A DNA stretch of 54,057 bases. It comes from a virus. Below are positions 30,300 to 39,397 of this stretch, one piece after another. The position numbers were made by a program, and so were the translations under genes. The notes under the pieces are model-generated. The model was not told the origin of the DNA. It made no database searches and worked only from the letters and a program-made list of their open reading frames with translations. Numbering within the stretch: the first letter of the stretch is position 1; each line of letters opens with the position of its first letter. The stretch spans positions 1 to 54,057 of IMG/VR virus record IMGVR_UViG_3300048834_000075; one strand, written 5' to 3'.

Positions 30300-30586
30300 G
30301 ATTCGATCGCACCTCCTGTGAGATCGACGAACTCGACCTCGATCTGACGGTTGGTGGCTGGGTGAGAGCCGGACTTCCGCCGGCCCACCAGCCGGTTGAA
30401 GATCATGGTCCGGGCGACGTTGGCCCTGGTCATCGCACCCCGGTCACGGGTGTTCGGACTGTTGGCGATCTCGAACAGGGTGCGCACCACCAGCTCGTGC
30501 GTCGGCACCGCCAGCATCTCGTCGGTGACCATCTCCGGGTTGTCTGCGACGTGCTGCATCGCCTGCTTGATGGTGACGATCTTCAT
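30296..30586 (-). CDS. Hypothetical protein downstream of terminase, candidate packaging factor
   Basis: This is a 96-residue protein. The ATG at 30586 overlaps the TGA of the terminase gene (ATGA). A GTG two codons upstream is also in frame, but the overlap favours 30586. The product is helical, with IKQAMQHVADNP and THELVVRTLFEIANSP, then a basic patch (NRLVGRRKSGSHP). Position directly after the large terminase suggests a packaging accessory or small-subunit role. Sequence alone does not settle it. Confidence 0.75.
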   Translation of the reverse strand: MKIVTIKQAMQHVADNPEMVTDEMLAVPTHELVVRTLFEIANSPNTRDRGAMTRANVARTMIFNRLVGRRKSGSHPATNRQIEVEFVDLTGGAIES

Positions 30587-32043
30587 GCCCACACCCCTGT
30601 CCAGTCCTCTTCGTAACTAACCGACTTCTGGGTCTCCCCGGAATGGTCGAAAAACTTTCCGCTGAAGAAGTCCAGTTCCTTCACGGACTGCACCGCGTAA
30701 CGCAAGGCGTCCATCATGTGGCTGTACTTGTCGTGCAACGGCTGCTGGGACCACATCTGCAACCGGGTGTTGAACTCGTACTTGTAGTTCTCCAGGCACT
30801 CCAGCAACCACTCGCAGTTCGTCTTGTGGACGATCGTGTTGTACAGCGTCATGCGGGTCTGCTGGATGTCGGTGATGATCGAGAAGTCCCCTTGCCGGGA
30901 ACCGGGGATCTTCCACACCTTGTTGGACTTGGCGAGCACCGCGACGTTGCCGAACCGCTGGCGCATCATGTCGGCCGGCGTGGTGTTGATCGCCTTCTCG
31001 TGGTGGTCGCCGTCCCACGGCAGGATGATCGCGGCGATCTTGTTGAAGTAGTGCTTGGTCTGCAGCACGTCCACGTACTCCGGCAGCGCCATGCCGTGAC
31101 CCTCTCCGCAGTCGTACAGGAACAGCCGCCCGTTGATCCACTGGAACGCGACCCAACTGGTGGCGTCCGACTGGATCCCCGAGGAGCCGATGTCGAAGGC
31201 CACGTACACCGGGTGGCCGGGGTCGAGGTTGAAGTCGTGAACCCGGTTGTCCCGTTCGAGCTGCATGTACGCCTCGCCGTACACGGCCGCCGCGTCCATC
31301 TCCTCGAAGGAGACGTAGTATTCCTGCTCGAACATCCGGTCGTTGCCGAACCGTTTCAGGTAGGTGTCCCTGATCCGTTCGAGTTCGTCCTCGGTGAGGA
31401 CCGGCGGGAGGCCTTCGCGCTTCATGATCCTGTTGAGATCGTCAATGTCGCGGATGATGACCTGTGCCTCCGGGTTGGTCTTCATCGACTCCATCAACTG
31501 CCACAGCGGGTTGCGCCGTTTGCCACGCGGAGTGCTGACCACCATCAGCCGCTTCTGTTCGGCGCGGTTCTCGAGGATCGGCATGAGCCGTGGAATCGGA
31601 TCCTCCCGGCTGAACAGCGCCAGCTCGGTGATCGTGTAGTCCTGGAACGAGGTGCCGACACCGGCCTTGTCCTGGCCGGACTGGAAGTAGCCCTGCAACT
31701 TCAGCCGGCTGTGGTTGGTGAACCGGCCCTCCATCACGGTGTCCTTCCAGGCCACCACCTCCGCCGGCACGTTGTCGTGCAGGCCACGCACATAGTCCCC
31801 CGTCACCGGGTCGATGTACGTCTTGTCCCACAGGATGTCGCGGATCATCGGGTTGGACAGCGAGATGTACACCCCCGTCGTCTTCGCCGTCTTGAGCCGT
31901 GCGTCACACTGCTCCATCGACGCGGCGACATCCTTCCCGGTCTGCCGGGGCAGCACCGCGATCCCGTACCGCTTGGTTCTCCACATCTTGTGGAGTTCCT
32001 GTTGATACGGCCTCGGCTTGTAGTAGACCGGGAAGGTCGGCAC
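30583..32043 (-). CDS. terL: Terminase large subunit
   Basis: This is a 486-residue protein starting at GTG 32043 behind ATAGGAGCCGCG. The ATPase part has Walker A RQTGKD (33-38), a Walker B segment ending in the catalytic E140 (YTITE) and the coupling motif VVSTPRG (168-174). The nuclease part has FDIGSSG with D284, a second acidic site in PWDGD (343-347) and a C-terminal YSHMMDALRY holding the third. It pumps DNA into the prohead through the portal and cuts the concatemer. The adjacent genes encode small helical proteins and a scaffold-like protein. Confidence 0.95.
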   Translation of the reverse strand: MPTFPVYYKPRPYQQELHKMWRTKRYGIAVLPRQTGKDVAASMEQCDARLKTAKTTGVYISLSNPMIRDILWDKTYIDPVTGDYVRGLHDNVPAEVVAWKDTVMEGRFTNHSRLKLQGYFQSGQDKAGVGTSFQDYTITELALFSREDPIPRLMPILENRAEQKRLMVVSTPRGKRRNPLWQLMESMKTNPEAQVIIRDIDDLNRIMKREGLPPVLTEDELERIRDTYLKRFGNDRMFEQEYYVSFEEMDAAAVYGEAYMQLERDNRVHDFNLDPGHPVYVAFDIGSSGIQSDATSWVAFQWINGRLFLYDCGEGHGMALPEYVDVLQTKHYFNKIAAIILPWDGDHHEKAINTTPADMMRQRFGNVAVLAKSNKVWKIPGSRQGDFSIITDIQQTRMTLYNTIVHKTNCEWLLECLENYKYEFNTRLQMWSQQPLHDKYSHMMDALRYAVQSVKELDFFSGKFFDHSGETQKSVSYEEDWTGVWA

Positions 32044-32051
32044 CGCGGCTC

Positions 32052-32984
32052 CTATTCAGATGAGCTGATCAGATCTTCGAGCTGGCTGACCAGGGTGGAG
32101 CGCGGAGCGTCCTTGGCGTTCTCCGCGTCCAGCACGATCTGCGCGCGCGCCGGATTGTCGCCGACCCACTCCATCAACTGCGCGATGGTGGCGTTGATGG
32201 TGGGAGGCGGGTCGTCCTGCGGCGCCGGAGCACTGGCAGCAGTGGCCGCGAACCCGGCCTGCTGCACGGCAGCACGGGTAGCGGTGGCCACGAACCCGAC
32301 CTGCTCGATCTCCACGATCCCGCCGGCACCATCCCAGCGTCCGGGGTTCACGAGGAACTGGGTGGCGTCCTTGGCGACCACTTCCTCCTCGACGTGGAAG
32401 GTGGTCCAGACATCCCCGTCGGCGGAGATCAGGAACTGGATCTCGGTAAGGGTGTGCACGATCCTCACCCACTTCCAGTTCGCACCGGGGACAGCTGTGG
32501 TGTACACCCCCAGGCCGTTGACCTTCGCTTCCAGGTTCGTGCCGCCGCCGGGGCCCCAGCCGCGAATCCCGAACAGCGCGCTATTGTCGGCGGCCCGGCA
32601 GGTCACGCCGACCTCGCCGTCCCAGTCGACCAGGTCGACGTCGCCGAACACGAACTCCACCTCGCTGAACGCCGGCAGGTCTCCGGCCCACAGTGCTGCG
32701 CCGTAGGCGTCCAGCACCGGGACGCTGGCTGCGCCGTTGCTGACCGTCACCCCTCCATAGGAGTTCGGCCATAGCGTGGACAGCTGGTTGGTGTCGAACG
32801 TGTCGTACACAGTGACACGTTCGGCGCTTCCGGTCAGCTCTGCGTACTGCTGCACGCTGGACTGGAAACTGCGGTGATACCCGGTGCGGGCACTGGCGAC
32901 CTCGGCGGAGTTCTGCGCAACGGTCTCGGCCGGTGATTTCCGGGCAGGATTGCTGTAGCCCGTGGCGGCGTGCGGAGTGGTCAT
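32052..32984 (-). CDS. Virion decoration/lectin-like protein
   Basis: This is a 310-residue protein with a GAAGGGATCACCGCC start. A short N-terminal helix (30-55) precedes a beta-rich domain from about 58 to 230 beginning VYDTFDTNQLSTLWPNSYG and including WVRIVHTLTEIQFLISADG. This is the pattern of a concanavalin/LamG-like jelly roll that often binds sugars. A proline-rich linker and a helical tail follow. It lies between scaffold-like and terminase genes, so a capsid decoration or tail accessory role is likely. No catalytic residues seen. Confidence 0.7.
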   Translation of the reverse strand: MTTPHAATGYSNPARKSPAETVAQNSAEVASARTGYHRSFQSSVQQYAELTGSAERVTVYDTFDTNQLSTLWPNSYGGVTVSNGAASVPVLDAYGAALWAGDLPAFSEVEFVFGDVDLVDWDGEVGVTCRAADNSALFGIRGWGPGGGTNLEAKVNGLGVYTTAVPGANWKWVRIVHTLTEIQFLISADGDVWTTFHVEEEVVAKDATQFLVNPGRWDGAGGIVEIEQVGFVATATRAAVQQAGFAATAASAPAPQDDPPPTINATIAQLMEWVGDNPARAQIVLDAENAKDAPRSTLVSQLEDLISSSE

Positions 32985-32997
32985 GGCGGTGATCCCT

Positions 32998-34038
32998 TCA
33001 GATCTGCAGGTTCGGCAATCCTATTGTGCCGAAGAGCACGGAGTAATCCTCCTTCTCCGCACTGCTGCCCGCTTTCGTGGGGATACCAGCCTGCGGCGGA
33101 TCAGCAGGAGTCTGGCCCGCCGCAGGCTGTGCAGGAGCAGGACTGGCGGTTTGCTCCTTCCCCGAGGCTACCGTGGTCGGGGTCTGTGTCTGCTTGCGCA
33201 ACACGTCGATGATCGGCTGCACCGGCACGCTGTAGCCGATGAGCTTGCCGTCGCTGCGGATCTCGTACGGCTGCACGGTCCTGGCGAACTCGTCGGCCAA
33301 CGTCTTGTTGAAGTCGCGGGTGCCGGGGATCAGATCCTTGTTACTGGCGAACAACCCGATCGAACTGTGCAAGGTGTCCAGGGTGCTGCGGTCGGCTTCC
33401 AGTTTCTCCTGGGCCCGTGCCTCCACCTCCTGGCCGAGCAGGGCGCGTACCGCCTCCTGCCACTCCTTGGCGTCCGCGGAGTCCTTCAGCCGTTCCATCC
33501 CGTCCCGGCCGATCGCGGGAACCTCGGTGCCGACGAGCAGACGCGGGTGGGTTTCCAACGCCTGGAAGTACCGCTCGTAGTCGTTGCGGGTCTCGTCGAA
33601 CGCCTCCTGCTGGACGGCTTTCGTCAGGTTGGTTTCGAGAGCCTTGCCGAGTTCCCCGAACCGTGGGACGAGATCGTCGGCAGATGCGGTCCAATCCGGG
33701 GGAAGATCTGCTCCTGTGCTGACGGCTGCAGACTGTTCAGCACTTCCATCAGCATCTCCTCCAGCTGCTCCAGCTGTTGCTGGTGTTGCCGGCTGTTCTG
33801 CTGCTGGTTCTGATCCAGCCGGTGCATCGCCTGCGACACCGGTTGCAGCGCCTCCCACAGCAGGATTCGCTGGTTGCGCAGGCTCTGCTCCTCCACCAGC
33901 CGGAGCAGGCGCTCCTGTTCCTGCTGGCGTTTCTGCTTGCGCGTCGGGCGCGAGTGCATCCATAAGAGCAGTGAAAGCCAGATCTCCGTGATTCGGGAGT
34001 TCAACCGCCTCACGCTCGTCATCAGGCGTGACACTCAT
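32998..34038 (-). CDS. Probable scaffolding protein
   Basis: This is a 346-residue protein. Residues 30-110 are an Ala/Pro/Gly-rich low-complexity linker. The centre (115-260) is charged and helical (for example ETNLTKAVQQEAFDETRNDYERYF, KEWQEAVRALLGQEVEARAQEK). The C-terminus is again Pro/Ala-rich and ends in a short hydrophobic peptide (VLFGTIGLPNLQI). An elongated acidic helical protein with disordered arms next to terminase is the usual profile of a capsid scaffold. In the Ala-rich part another frame (33624-34034) is open but is composition-driven. Confidence 0.65.
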   Translation of the reverse strand: MSVTPDDEREAVELPNHGDLAFTALMDALAPDAQAETPAGTGAPAPAGGGAEPAQPANPAVGGAATGVAGDAPAGSEPAAEQPATPATAGAAGGDADGSAEQSAAVSTGADLPPDWTASADDLVPRFGELGKALETNLTKAVQQEAFDETRNDYERYFQALETHPRLLVGTEVPAIGRDGMERLKDSADAKEWQEAVRALLGQEVEARAQEKLEADRSTLDTLHSSIGLFASNKDLIPGTRDFNKTLADEFARTVQPYEIRSDGKLIGYSVPVQPIIDVLRKQTQTPTTVASGKEQTASPAPAQPAAGQTPADPPQAGIPTKAGSSAEKEDYSVLFGTIGLPNLQI

Positions 34039-34604
34039 CAGCCCACCCAGGTGTTCTTGAGCTCCTGCAGTTCGGCAGTGAGCTGCTGCTGGTTGTCCTC
34101 GGTGAACTGGAAGCCGATCTGGTCGAGCAGCGCAGTGATCCCGGTGCCGTCGAAGAACATGCGGTGGACCTCGGACATCACAGCGACGTCGATGGCGGCC
34201 GTGGTGGACTCACAGTTCCAGTCCAGTTCCCGGCTGAGGATGATCTTCTGCCAGGTGAACAGCACGTTGAGGTAGTGGTGGCCGTTGCGCTCGACGTCCT
34301 CCTCCGGGCTGTCGACGTTGAAGCACTCGTCATCGGAGTCGATCTCGGAGACCAGACCGTCGTACATCTCCTCGAGCAGATCGTAGAAGGCGTCCCGGAA
34401 CTCCGGCATGTCGGCGAACCCGATCTGCGGGAACTTGTTGATGATCCGCAACGACCACTGCGGGGTGATCGGCTCCATGCGGACCTCACCTGACGGCTGG
34501 AGAATCCGCTGCCAGGTCTCCAGCAGACTGTGGTAGGCCGCGTCCTGGGCCTCGGCCAGGATGTCCTCGACAGTCAGGTTGGAGGTCTCGGGGGTGTCGG
34601 TCAC
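34038..34604 (-). CDS. Hypothetical acidic helical protein
   Basis: This is a 188-residue protein. The GTG at 34604 overlaps the preceding TGA (GTGA), and its stop touches the scaffold start. It is acidic and mostly helical (VEDILAEAQDAAYHSLLETWQRIL, FRDAFYDLLEEMYDGLVSEID). No domain is recognised. The gene order (unknown, unknown, scaffold, decoration, terminase) suggests a head-assembly role. Confidence 0.75.
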   Translation of the reverse strand: MTDTPETSNLTVEDILAEAQDAAYHSLLETWQRILQPSGEVRMEPITPQWSLRIINKFPQIGFADMPEFRDAFYDLLEEMYDGLVSEIDSDDECFNVDSPEEDVERNGHHYLNVLFTWQKIILSRELDWNCESTTAAIDVAVMSEVHRMFFDGTGITALLDQIGFQFTEDNQQQLTAELQELKNTWVG

Positions 34605-35467
34605 TTGATCTTTCCCATCAGTTGGAGTTGGCGGTATTCGGATTCGATCGTGCGGATCACAGAGCGGATGTCGTAGCACAGCGCGTTCTCGATGTAGACG
34701 CGCTTGACACTGGCGGGCACCAGCTCGGCCCCGCCGAAGTAGGCCTGCACATCCTGCAGGTCGAAGCCTTCCCGTCCGTCATAGCAGTGGATCTTGAACG
34801 GGAAACGCGGGTCGGTGTAGATACCGACCTGGTAGGACGGCAACGTGATCTTCACCTGGGCGGGACGCTGCGGCTGGTTGCCGGCGACCTCGAAGGTCTC
34901 CACGTACTCACCGTTCTGCACGGTCTGAGTGGCGACACCTGTCTCGGTGTATTGCAGCACGCGCCGGCCGCGGGGTTTCGGGAAGGCGGGCTTACGCACT
35001 TCCTCCTGGTGCCACTTGCGGCCCAGCTCGTCAACGCGGATCACCTCGTCGGGGGCTGCGGTGTTGAGCCGTTGACCGGGCAGTTCCTCGGGATCGGGCT
35101 GCGAGGACACCGGAACGGTGGCGGGCTGCTGCCGGGGAGCAGGGGCGGGCTGGTCCTCCGGCCCCCACGGGGTCTGCGGTACGTCGGCCTGTGCCGCGAC
35201 AGGCTGCGGTGCCGGGGCAGGAGCAGGCTCAGGAAGGCCGAAGAACTCGGCCGGGGGTGAAAGCTCGGGTTCGATCTTTCGCGCCGCTGCGGGCCTCTGC
35301 TGGGTCGCGCCGGGGTCTTCCGGGATTGCGTCGACGAACCCCTCGCTGATCGCCGCCTGGAGTTCGGCCTCCAGCACCTCTGTCGTGTAGTCGCTGTAGG
35401 AGCGGGTCAGAGGCCGTCCTGTGACTCTGAGCTGGCGGTACAGCCCTGGCTTGCGTTGCGCCGACAT
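34601..35467 (-). CDS. Hypothetical protein, first gene of the terminase operon
   Basis: This is a 288-residue protein with a CCTAGGAGACAC start. Residues 48-135 are a disordered Pro/Ala/Gln-rich linker. Around this lie a basic N-terminal segment (QRKPGLYRQLRVTGRPLTRSY) and a folded C-terminal domain with aromatic beta pattern (QVGIYTDPRFPFKIHCYDG) and a final helix (IRSVIRTIESEYRQLQLMGKI). I do not recognise it. It lies about 140 bases downstream of the iteron-flanked element at 35.6 kb, which probably drives this operon. Confidence 0.75.
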   Translation of the reverse strand: MSAQRKPGLYRQLRVTGRPLTRSYSDYTTEVLEAELQAAISEGFVDAIPEDPGATQQRPAAARKIEPELSPPAEFFGLPEPAPAPAPQPVAAQADVPQTPWGPEDQPAPAPRQQPATVPVSSQPDPEELPGQRLNTAAPDEVIRVDELGRKWHQEEVRKPAFPKPRGRRVLQYTETGVATQTVQNGEYVETFEVAGNQPQRPAQVKITLPSYQVGIYTDPRFPFKIHCYDGREGFDLQDVQAYFGGAELVPASVKRVYIENALCYDIRSVIRTIESEYRQLQLMGKIK

Positions 35468-35606
35468 GTGTCTCCTAGGTGTGCTAACAGGCCGTTACGA
35501 CGGACTGTAGCAGTTCAACGGGTGAAGATCATCCGTGTCGCCCAGGAGCACCCGGTGTCGCAGGGGGCCTGGGCATGTGGACCCACCCATCGACCCCGAT
35601 CAATAT

Positions 35607-35723
35607 GTAGTCATGTAGTCACCTGTAGTCACCCCTTTCAAGACCCCTATAGTTACTACTCTATTTATCTATCCCCCTTTCTACAAAGGTAAAAGAGGTG
35701 ACTACACTGACTACATTGACTAC
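35607..35723 (-). promoter_or_regulatory. Iteron-flanked promoter/origin-like element, copy 2
   Basis: On the minus strand three GTAGTCA copies (35723-35717, 35714-35708, and GTAGTCACCT 35705-35696) precede an AT-rich core with TATAGGGG (35651-35644) and TCTTGAAA. Then come three inverted copies (GGTGACTAC twice, ATGACTAC). Order, spacing and core are the same as in the plus-strand element at 15040-15158. As there, the element points into the first gene of an operon. Shared 16-base core: TATAGGGGTCTTGAAA. Confidence 0.65.
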
Positions 35724-35784
35724 AAAGGGGCTCACAAGCGAACACCCGTTCGACAATCGTGAGAAGTAAGGTACCCAGGCCCCT

Positions 35785-35818
35785 GCGACGTCTCCCCCTT
35801 TACGGGGTATTCCGTCGC
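35785..35818 (-). terminator. Hairpin directly after the tail-nozzle stop codon
   Basis: GCGACG (35785-35790) pairs with CGTCGC (35813-35818), and an inner CCCC/GGGG stem (35795-35798 with 35804-35807) continues the structure. It begins right after the TAG of the long late operon. There is no clean T-run on the minus strand, so efficiency is uncertain; by position it should end or process the late transcript. Confidence 0.55.
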
Positions 35819-38800
35819 CTATGGCCTGCTCATGTCCTGCATAGGCGTTGGAATCCCGTTGGTCGAGTAGACATCCCCGCCATCTACAACATTCCTGCCG
35901 TACTCGAACGTCTCCACACTGCCGTACTCGTAACCGACGTTGACCGAGATCGGTGTGTAGCGGTATTGCACCCATCCGACAGACCCTGAACTCGGTTTCC
36001 CGTCAACACTGCCGGCGAAGAAACGCCACTCCATCGCGTCCCTGCGAACGAGGAGATGGTCGATCACATCCCAGGACAGCCCTGTCGAATCGACAGTGGT
36101 CAGATCCTCGAAGATCTTCTCGGTGTCCAGCCGGTTGCCGTTCAGGGTCACACCCTTCACGCCGTAACGGGCCGTCCCGTAGAAGTCACCGAACGACACG
36201 CTCACCTGTTGGAGATGTGCCCACGCATCGTGCGCCCGGTTCGCGCCCTGGGTGTTCGTCTCGAAGTACCACGGGATGGCTCGCTGCTCCACGATGCCGG
36301 AGTCCGTCACCACATCATCCAGGCGTGCATCCGGATCCAGGTAGTACAGACCGTCAGGCCTGGACACACCCATGTACACCCGGCCACCGAACTCGATCTT
36401 CTTCACCGACGATGCCTGGATGAGGAACCGTGACCACGTTCCCGTCTTGCCGCCGTTGAGGTCGTACACCCAGATCTCGTTGCCCTTGCAGTCGTCCTCC
36501 AAGGACGCGCCAAGCGGGTTGTTGACTACGTAATACAGCCGGTTGTCCAAGTTCGAGGAGATGATCCAGTTCTTCGAGTTCAGCCCCGTCCACATGTCGG
36601 CGATGTCATCGGTCACCGGCTTGTGGTTGATGTTGTAGTTCTGCGCGGTGGACTTCAGCAGCGCACGGTCGATCGGTCGCCACAATGCGTTGTTGACCAC
36701 TTCGACGCCGTACGGCGCCATCGACCCAGGAGTGTTCGTCGTCTCCTCGAACCCCATCACAGTGGTCGAGGATGACTGCGCGTTCACCGCGGCCGGTGTC
36801 ATGTAGTAGCACGTCGACAGCCCATCACTGCCCAGGCACAACACGGTCAGGGTGTCCACACTCTGCGGGTTCTGCCACAGCGCCACCGCTCCGGGCAGAT
36901 GCAGGTTGCCCGCCGACAGCGTCTTCTTGCCGCCGCCCCGGTTCGCGGTGAAACTCAGGTACTCCCCGGGCCGGGCCGACGTCCAGTTGATCGTGGCCGC
37001 CGCGTTCGGATCCCCGACCAGGATCGTGCGGTCGGCGGCGACCAGGCCGTTGCGGGCCTTCGGCGGCACCGAGTAGTTGACCAGGTTCTCCTTCGTCGGC
37101 AGGAACGCCGAGTTCAGCGTCATCTTCCTGGCCGGCGTCACGTTGATCCAGCCGCCCTTGCTATACGCCAGGGCCCGGCCGTCCACCTGGGCGTACACAT
37201 CGGGGTACAGTTCGCGCACCCCCAGCTGCATCCCCTCCACCGGTACGACATCCTGGTTCGACCAGTAGAACCCGTACAGGGTCCAGCGCACCGCCCCGGC
37301 CGCCACCGCGTTACGGTACACATCCTCGGGCATGTACGCCACCAGCTGGTCCGCGCACAGGTCCGCGGTCTGTGTCGGCTGTGTCGGGTCGGGGGTCGGG
37401 TCGCTGGCGCTCTTGGGCATCAGCCACTTCCAGTTCGACGCCGGGCGTTGCATCACCACCTCGGTGATCTTCGACGCGCTCGACTCCCCGACCTCGTTCT
37501 CGAACATGTAGAAGAACCCGGCCTTGAAGGTGTTCTTCGTCGGGTCGGTCGAGATCAGCGTGTCGGCGTTCGGTGTCTCGACCGGCGGGATCGCCGTGGA
37601 GTCCACGTAGCGGTCCTGAAGGCTGACACTGGCGTGCGGTGCCTCCACATCCGACCACCGGTTGAACAGTGACAGTTGCCCTTCGGGGCCGTACACGTTC
37701 GGGGTGGAGCCGTCGAAGTAGGTGTCCGCCGTGGCCGAGTGCTCGATCATCGCGCAGTCGAGGAACACCGACACTCCGCGGGCGACGAGAGGGACCGTCA
37801 CCGTCAGGTCGGCCTTGACCGCCGACGCGGGAGTGTCGGGGTTCAGCGCGGTGATCCGCTCGAACGTGCCGGTGGTGGCCCGAGACCCCGCGACGGCATC
37901 CACCTCCACCTTGTTCTTGTTCAACATGCGCAGCCGCATCTCGGCGGTCGGCCCACCCCCGCTGGCCCGGACATAGATGGAGCCGGCCAGGGCCGTCGCG
38001 GGACGGATGTCGGCCTGGGAGCTGCGCACCACCAGGGTCTGCGGAGGATGGTGGACGGTTGCGGACTTGTTGGCTTCGCCGTCCCAGAAGTAGTCGGCTC
38101 CCGAGTTGACGGAGAACATCGCCGACGACTCGTTCTTGCGGCACACGACGACGTTCTTCACCTTGATCCATGACGCCCGGCGCTGCGAGCTGTCACCGCC
38201 CACGGCGACCCGCACGGTCACCGCACCTGGCGGGGCCTCCACGCTGGGCGTCTCGTACCGGCCGGTCATCGGCTGACGCTCACCGGGTGTGAAGTAGTGG
38301 TGGCTGCCGATGCGTGACCCGTTGGTCCCGTAGAACGTGAGCCGCCCTGTCAGCAGGGTGTCGCTGCTGGCCTCATAGTCGAACGCCAACTTGTACTTGC
38401 GGCCCGGGACCACGCCTTCCAGTTTCGCGCCGTAGGCCAGGAACCGCCCGGTGCCCTTCTTGTCGAACACCTTCATCCACGAACCGTCGATCAGCAGATC
38501 GGGGTTGCCCTGCTCCTGGTGGGAATGCCAGCCGGCCAGGCCGGTGGCCGCCACATCGTGCAGCGGGGCGTACTGCAGGTTCACCCGGGCAGGCTTGGAA
38601 CGCAGGCGCAACATCCGCTGCCCGGCCACGGCCGACCCGTCGACGATCTCCCACGCGCACAGATCCTCGTCGAGCCGTTCCCAGTAGGTGAACCCGATCT
38701 CGAACGAGGGGTTCAGCAGTTCGTTGCGGCGCAGCTGGTAGCCCTGCTTCAAGATCCACGCGGCGTCGGGGTGGACAACTGTCAGCTTGTGGCCGTCCAC

Positions 38801-39397
38801 CCATTCCGGCTGGGTGATCGGGTTGAGCCGTTTGGCCACCTTCTGCCCGCCGACCAGGAACAGCCGCATCGACTCCCCGGCATCCGACAACGCCATGATC
38901 TTGTTGTCGATCTGCAGGTACTTCACGTAAGTCGTGGCACTGCTGAAGTTCATGTAGGTGTCATCCCCGCCGGGAATGTAGAACCCGATCTTCGGGTCAT
39001 TCAGCCTGTACACAGAGTTCTTCGCCCCGGAGAACAGCAGCGCCCGGAAGCCCACCGTCTCGTCCTGCTCCCGCACGGCGAACAGCAGCGCCATCGACCC
39101 GTCGTAGGTGTAGAACGGTTCGTACGACCCGACCACCGGCTGGTCCACGGCACGGCCGGGAACCCCGGTGATCTCGGTGTCCATGTCGGGGGTTTGCGAG
39201 TACGTCATGTAGCGCAGCCCTGGCCGTACCGCCATCTCCCCGTTGCGCCGCACGTACACGTTCTCCATCACCCGGCAGGATGTCGGCTCCGACAGTCCGG
39301 GCGGGTGCGCGGTGGACCACCCGGTGAACTGCCGCAGGTACGCCTTGGACAGTGGCCGGTCGATCGGAGGGGGCAGGGACTTCTTCGGGCCGGCCAT
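35819..39397 (-). CDS. Tail nozzle protein (T7 gp12-like) with inserted carbohydrate-binding-like modules
   Basis: This is a 1192-residue protein. The N-terminus (QFTGWSTAHPPGL, MENVYVRRNGEMAVRPGLRYMTY) and the beta-rich C-terminal half with EIWVYDLNGGKTGTWSRF and VQYRYTPISV fit the T7 tail-tubular-B/nozzle family, usually about 800 residues. The extra length lies at about 225-570, where LLNPSFEIGFTYWERL starts a CBM-like jelly roll and a second, similar beta domain follows. It forms the distal end of the short tail. It is the last gene of the late operon, next to the gp11-like gene. Confidence 0.82.
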   Translation of the reverse strand: MAGPKKSLPPPIDRPLSKAYLRQFTGWSTAHPPGLSEPTSCRVMENVYVRRNGEMAVRPGLRYMTYSQTPDMDTEITGVPGRAVDQPVVGSYEPFYTYDGSMALLFAVREQDETVGFRALLFSGAKNSVYRLNDPKIGFYIPGGDDTYMNFSSATTYVKYLQIDNKIMALSDAGESMRLFLVGGQKVAKRLNPITQPEWVDGHKLTVVHPDAAWILKQGYQLRRNELLNPSFEIGFTYWERLDEDLCAWEIVDGSAVAGQRMLRLRSKPARVNLQYAPLHDVAATGLAGWHSHQEQGNPDLLIDGSWMKVFDKKGTGRFLAYGAKLEGVVPGRKYKLAFDYEASSDTLLTGRLTFYGTNGSRIGSHHYFTPGERQPMTGRYETPSVEAPPGAVTVRVAVGGDSSQRRASWIKVKNVVVCRKNESSAMFSVNSGADYFWDGEANKSATVHHPPQTLVVRSSQADIRPATALAGSIYVRASGGGPTAEMRLRMLNKNKVEVDAVAGSRATTGTFERITALNPDTPASAVKADLTVTVPLVARGVSVFLDCAMIEHSATADTYFDGSTPNVYGPEGQLSLFNRWSDVEAPHASVSLQDRYVDSTAIPPVETPNADTLISTDPTKNTFKAGFFYMFENEVGESSASKITEVVMQRPASNWKWLMPKSASDPTPDPTQPTQTADLCADQLVAYMPEDVYRNAVAAGAVRWTLYGFYWSNQDVVPVEGMQLGVRELYPDVYAQVDGRALAYSKGGWINVTPARKMTLNSAFLPTKENLVNYSVPPKARNGLVAADRTILVGDPNAAATINWTSARPGEYLSFTANRGGGKKTLSAGNLHLPGAVALWQNPQSVDTLTVLCLGSDGLSTCYYMTPAAVNAQSSSTTVMGFEETTNTPGSMAPYGVEVVNNALWRPIDRALLKSTAQNYNINHKPVTDDIADMWTGLNSKNWIISSNLDNRLYYVVNNPLGASLEDDCKGNEIWVYDLNGGKTGTWSRFLIQASSVKKIEFGGRVYMGVSRPDGLYYLDPDARLDDVVTDSGIVEQRAIPWYFETNTQGANRAHDAWAHLQQVSVSFGDFYGTARYGVKGVTLNGNRLDTEKIFEDLTTVDSTGLSWDVIDHLLVRRDAMEWRFFAGSVDGKPSSGSVGWVQYRYTPISVNVGYEYGSVETFEYGRNVVDGGDVYSTNGIPTPMQDMSRP

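Larger units (their letters stand above)
35468..35818. other. Non-coding gap between two minus-strand operons
   Basis: The 351-bp gap has the end of the tail-nozzle operon on one side and the start of the terminase operon on the other. It contains a terminator hairpin (35785-35818), the iteron-flanked element (35607-35723) and about 140 bp of GC-rich leader. No gene is visible. Confidence 0.75.

Noticed and set aside
30643-32706. 687-codon plus-strand frame opposite the terminase
   Set aside because: Antisense shadow of the well-supported terminase gene, with the same His/Val/Leu/Arg bias.
33624-34034. 136-codon Gln/Leu-rich frame inside the scaffold gene
   Set aside because: Produced by shifting the GC-rich Ala/Pro repeats by one base; no good start signal. 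Overprinting cannot be excluded, but there is no positive evidence.
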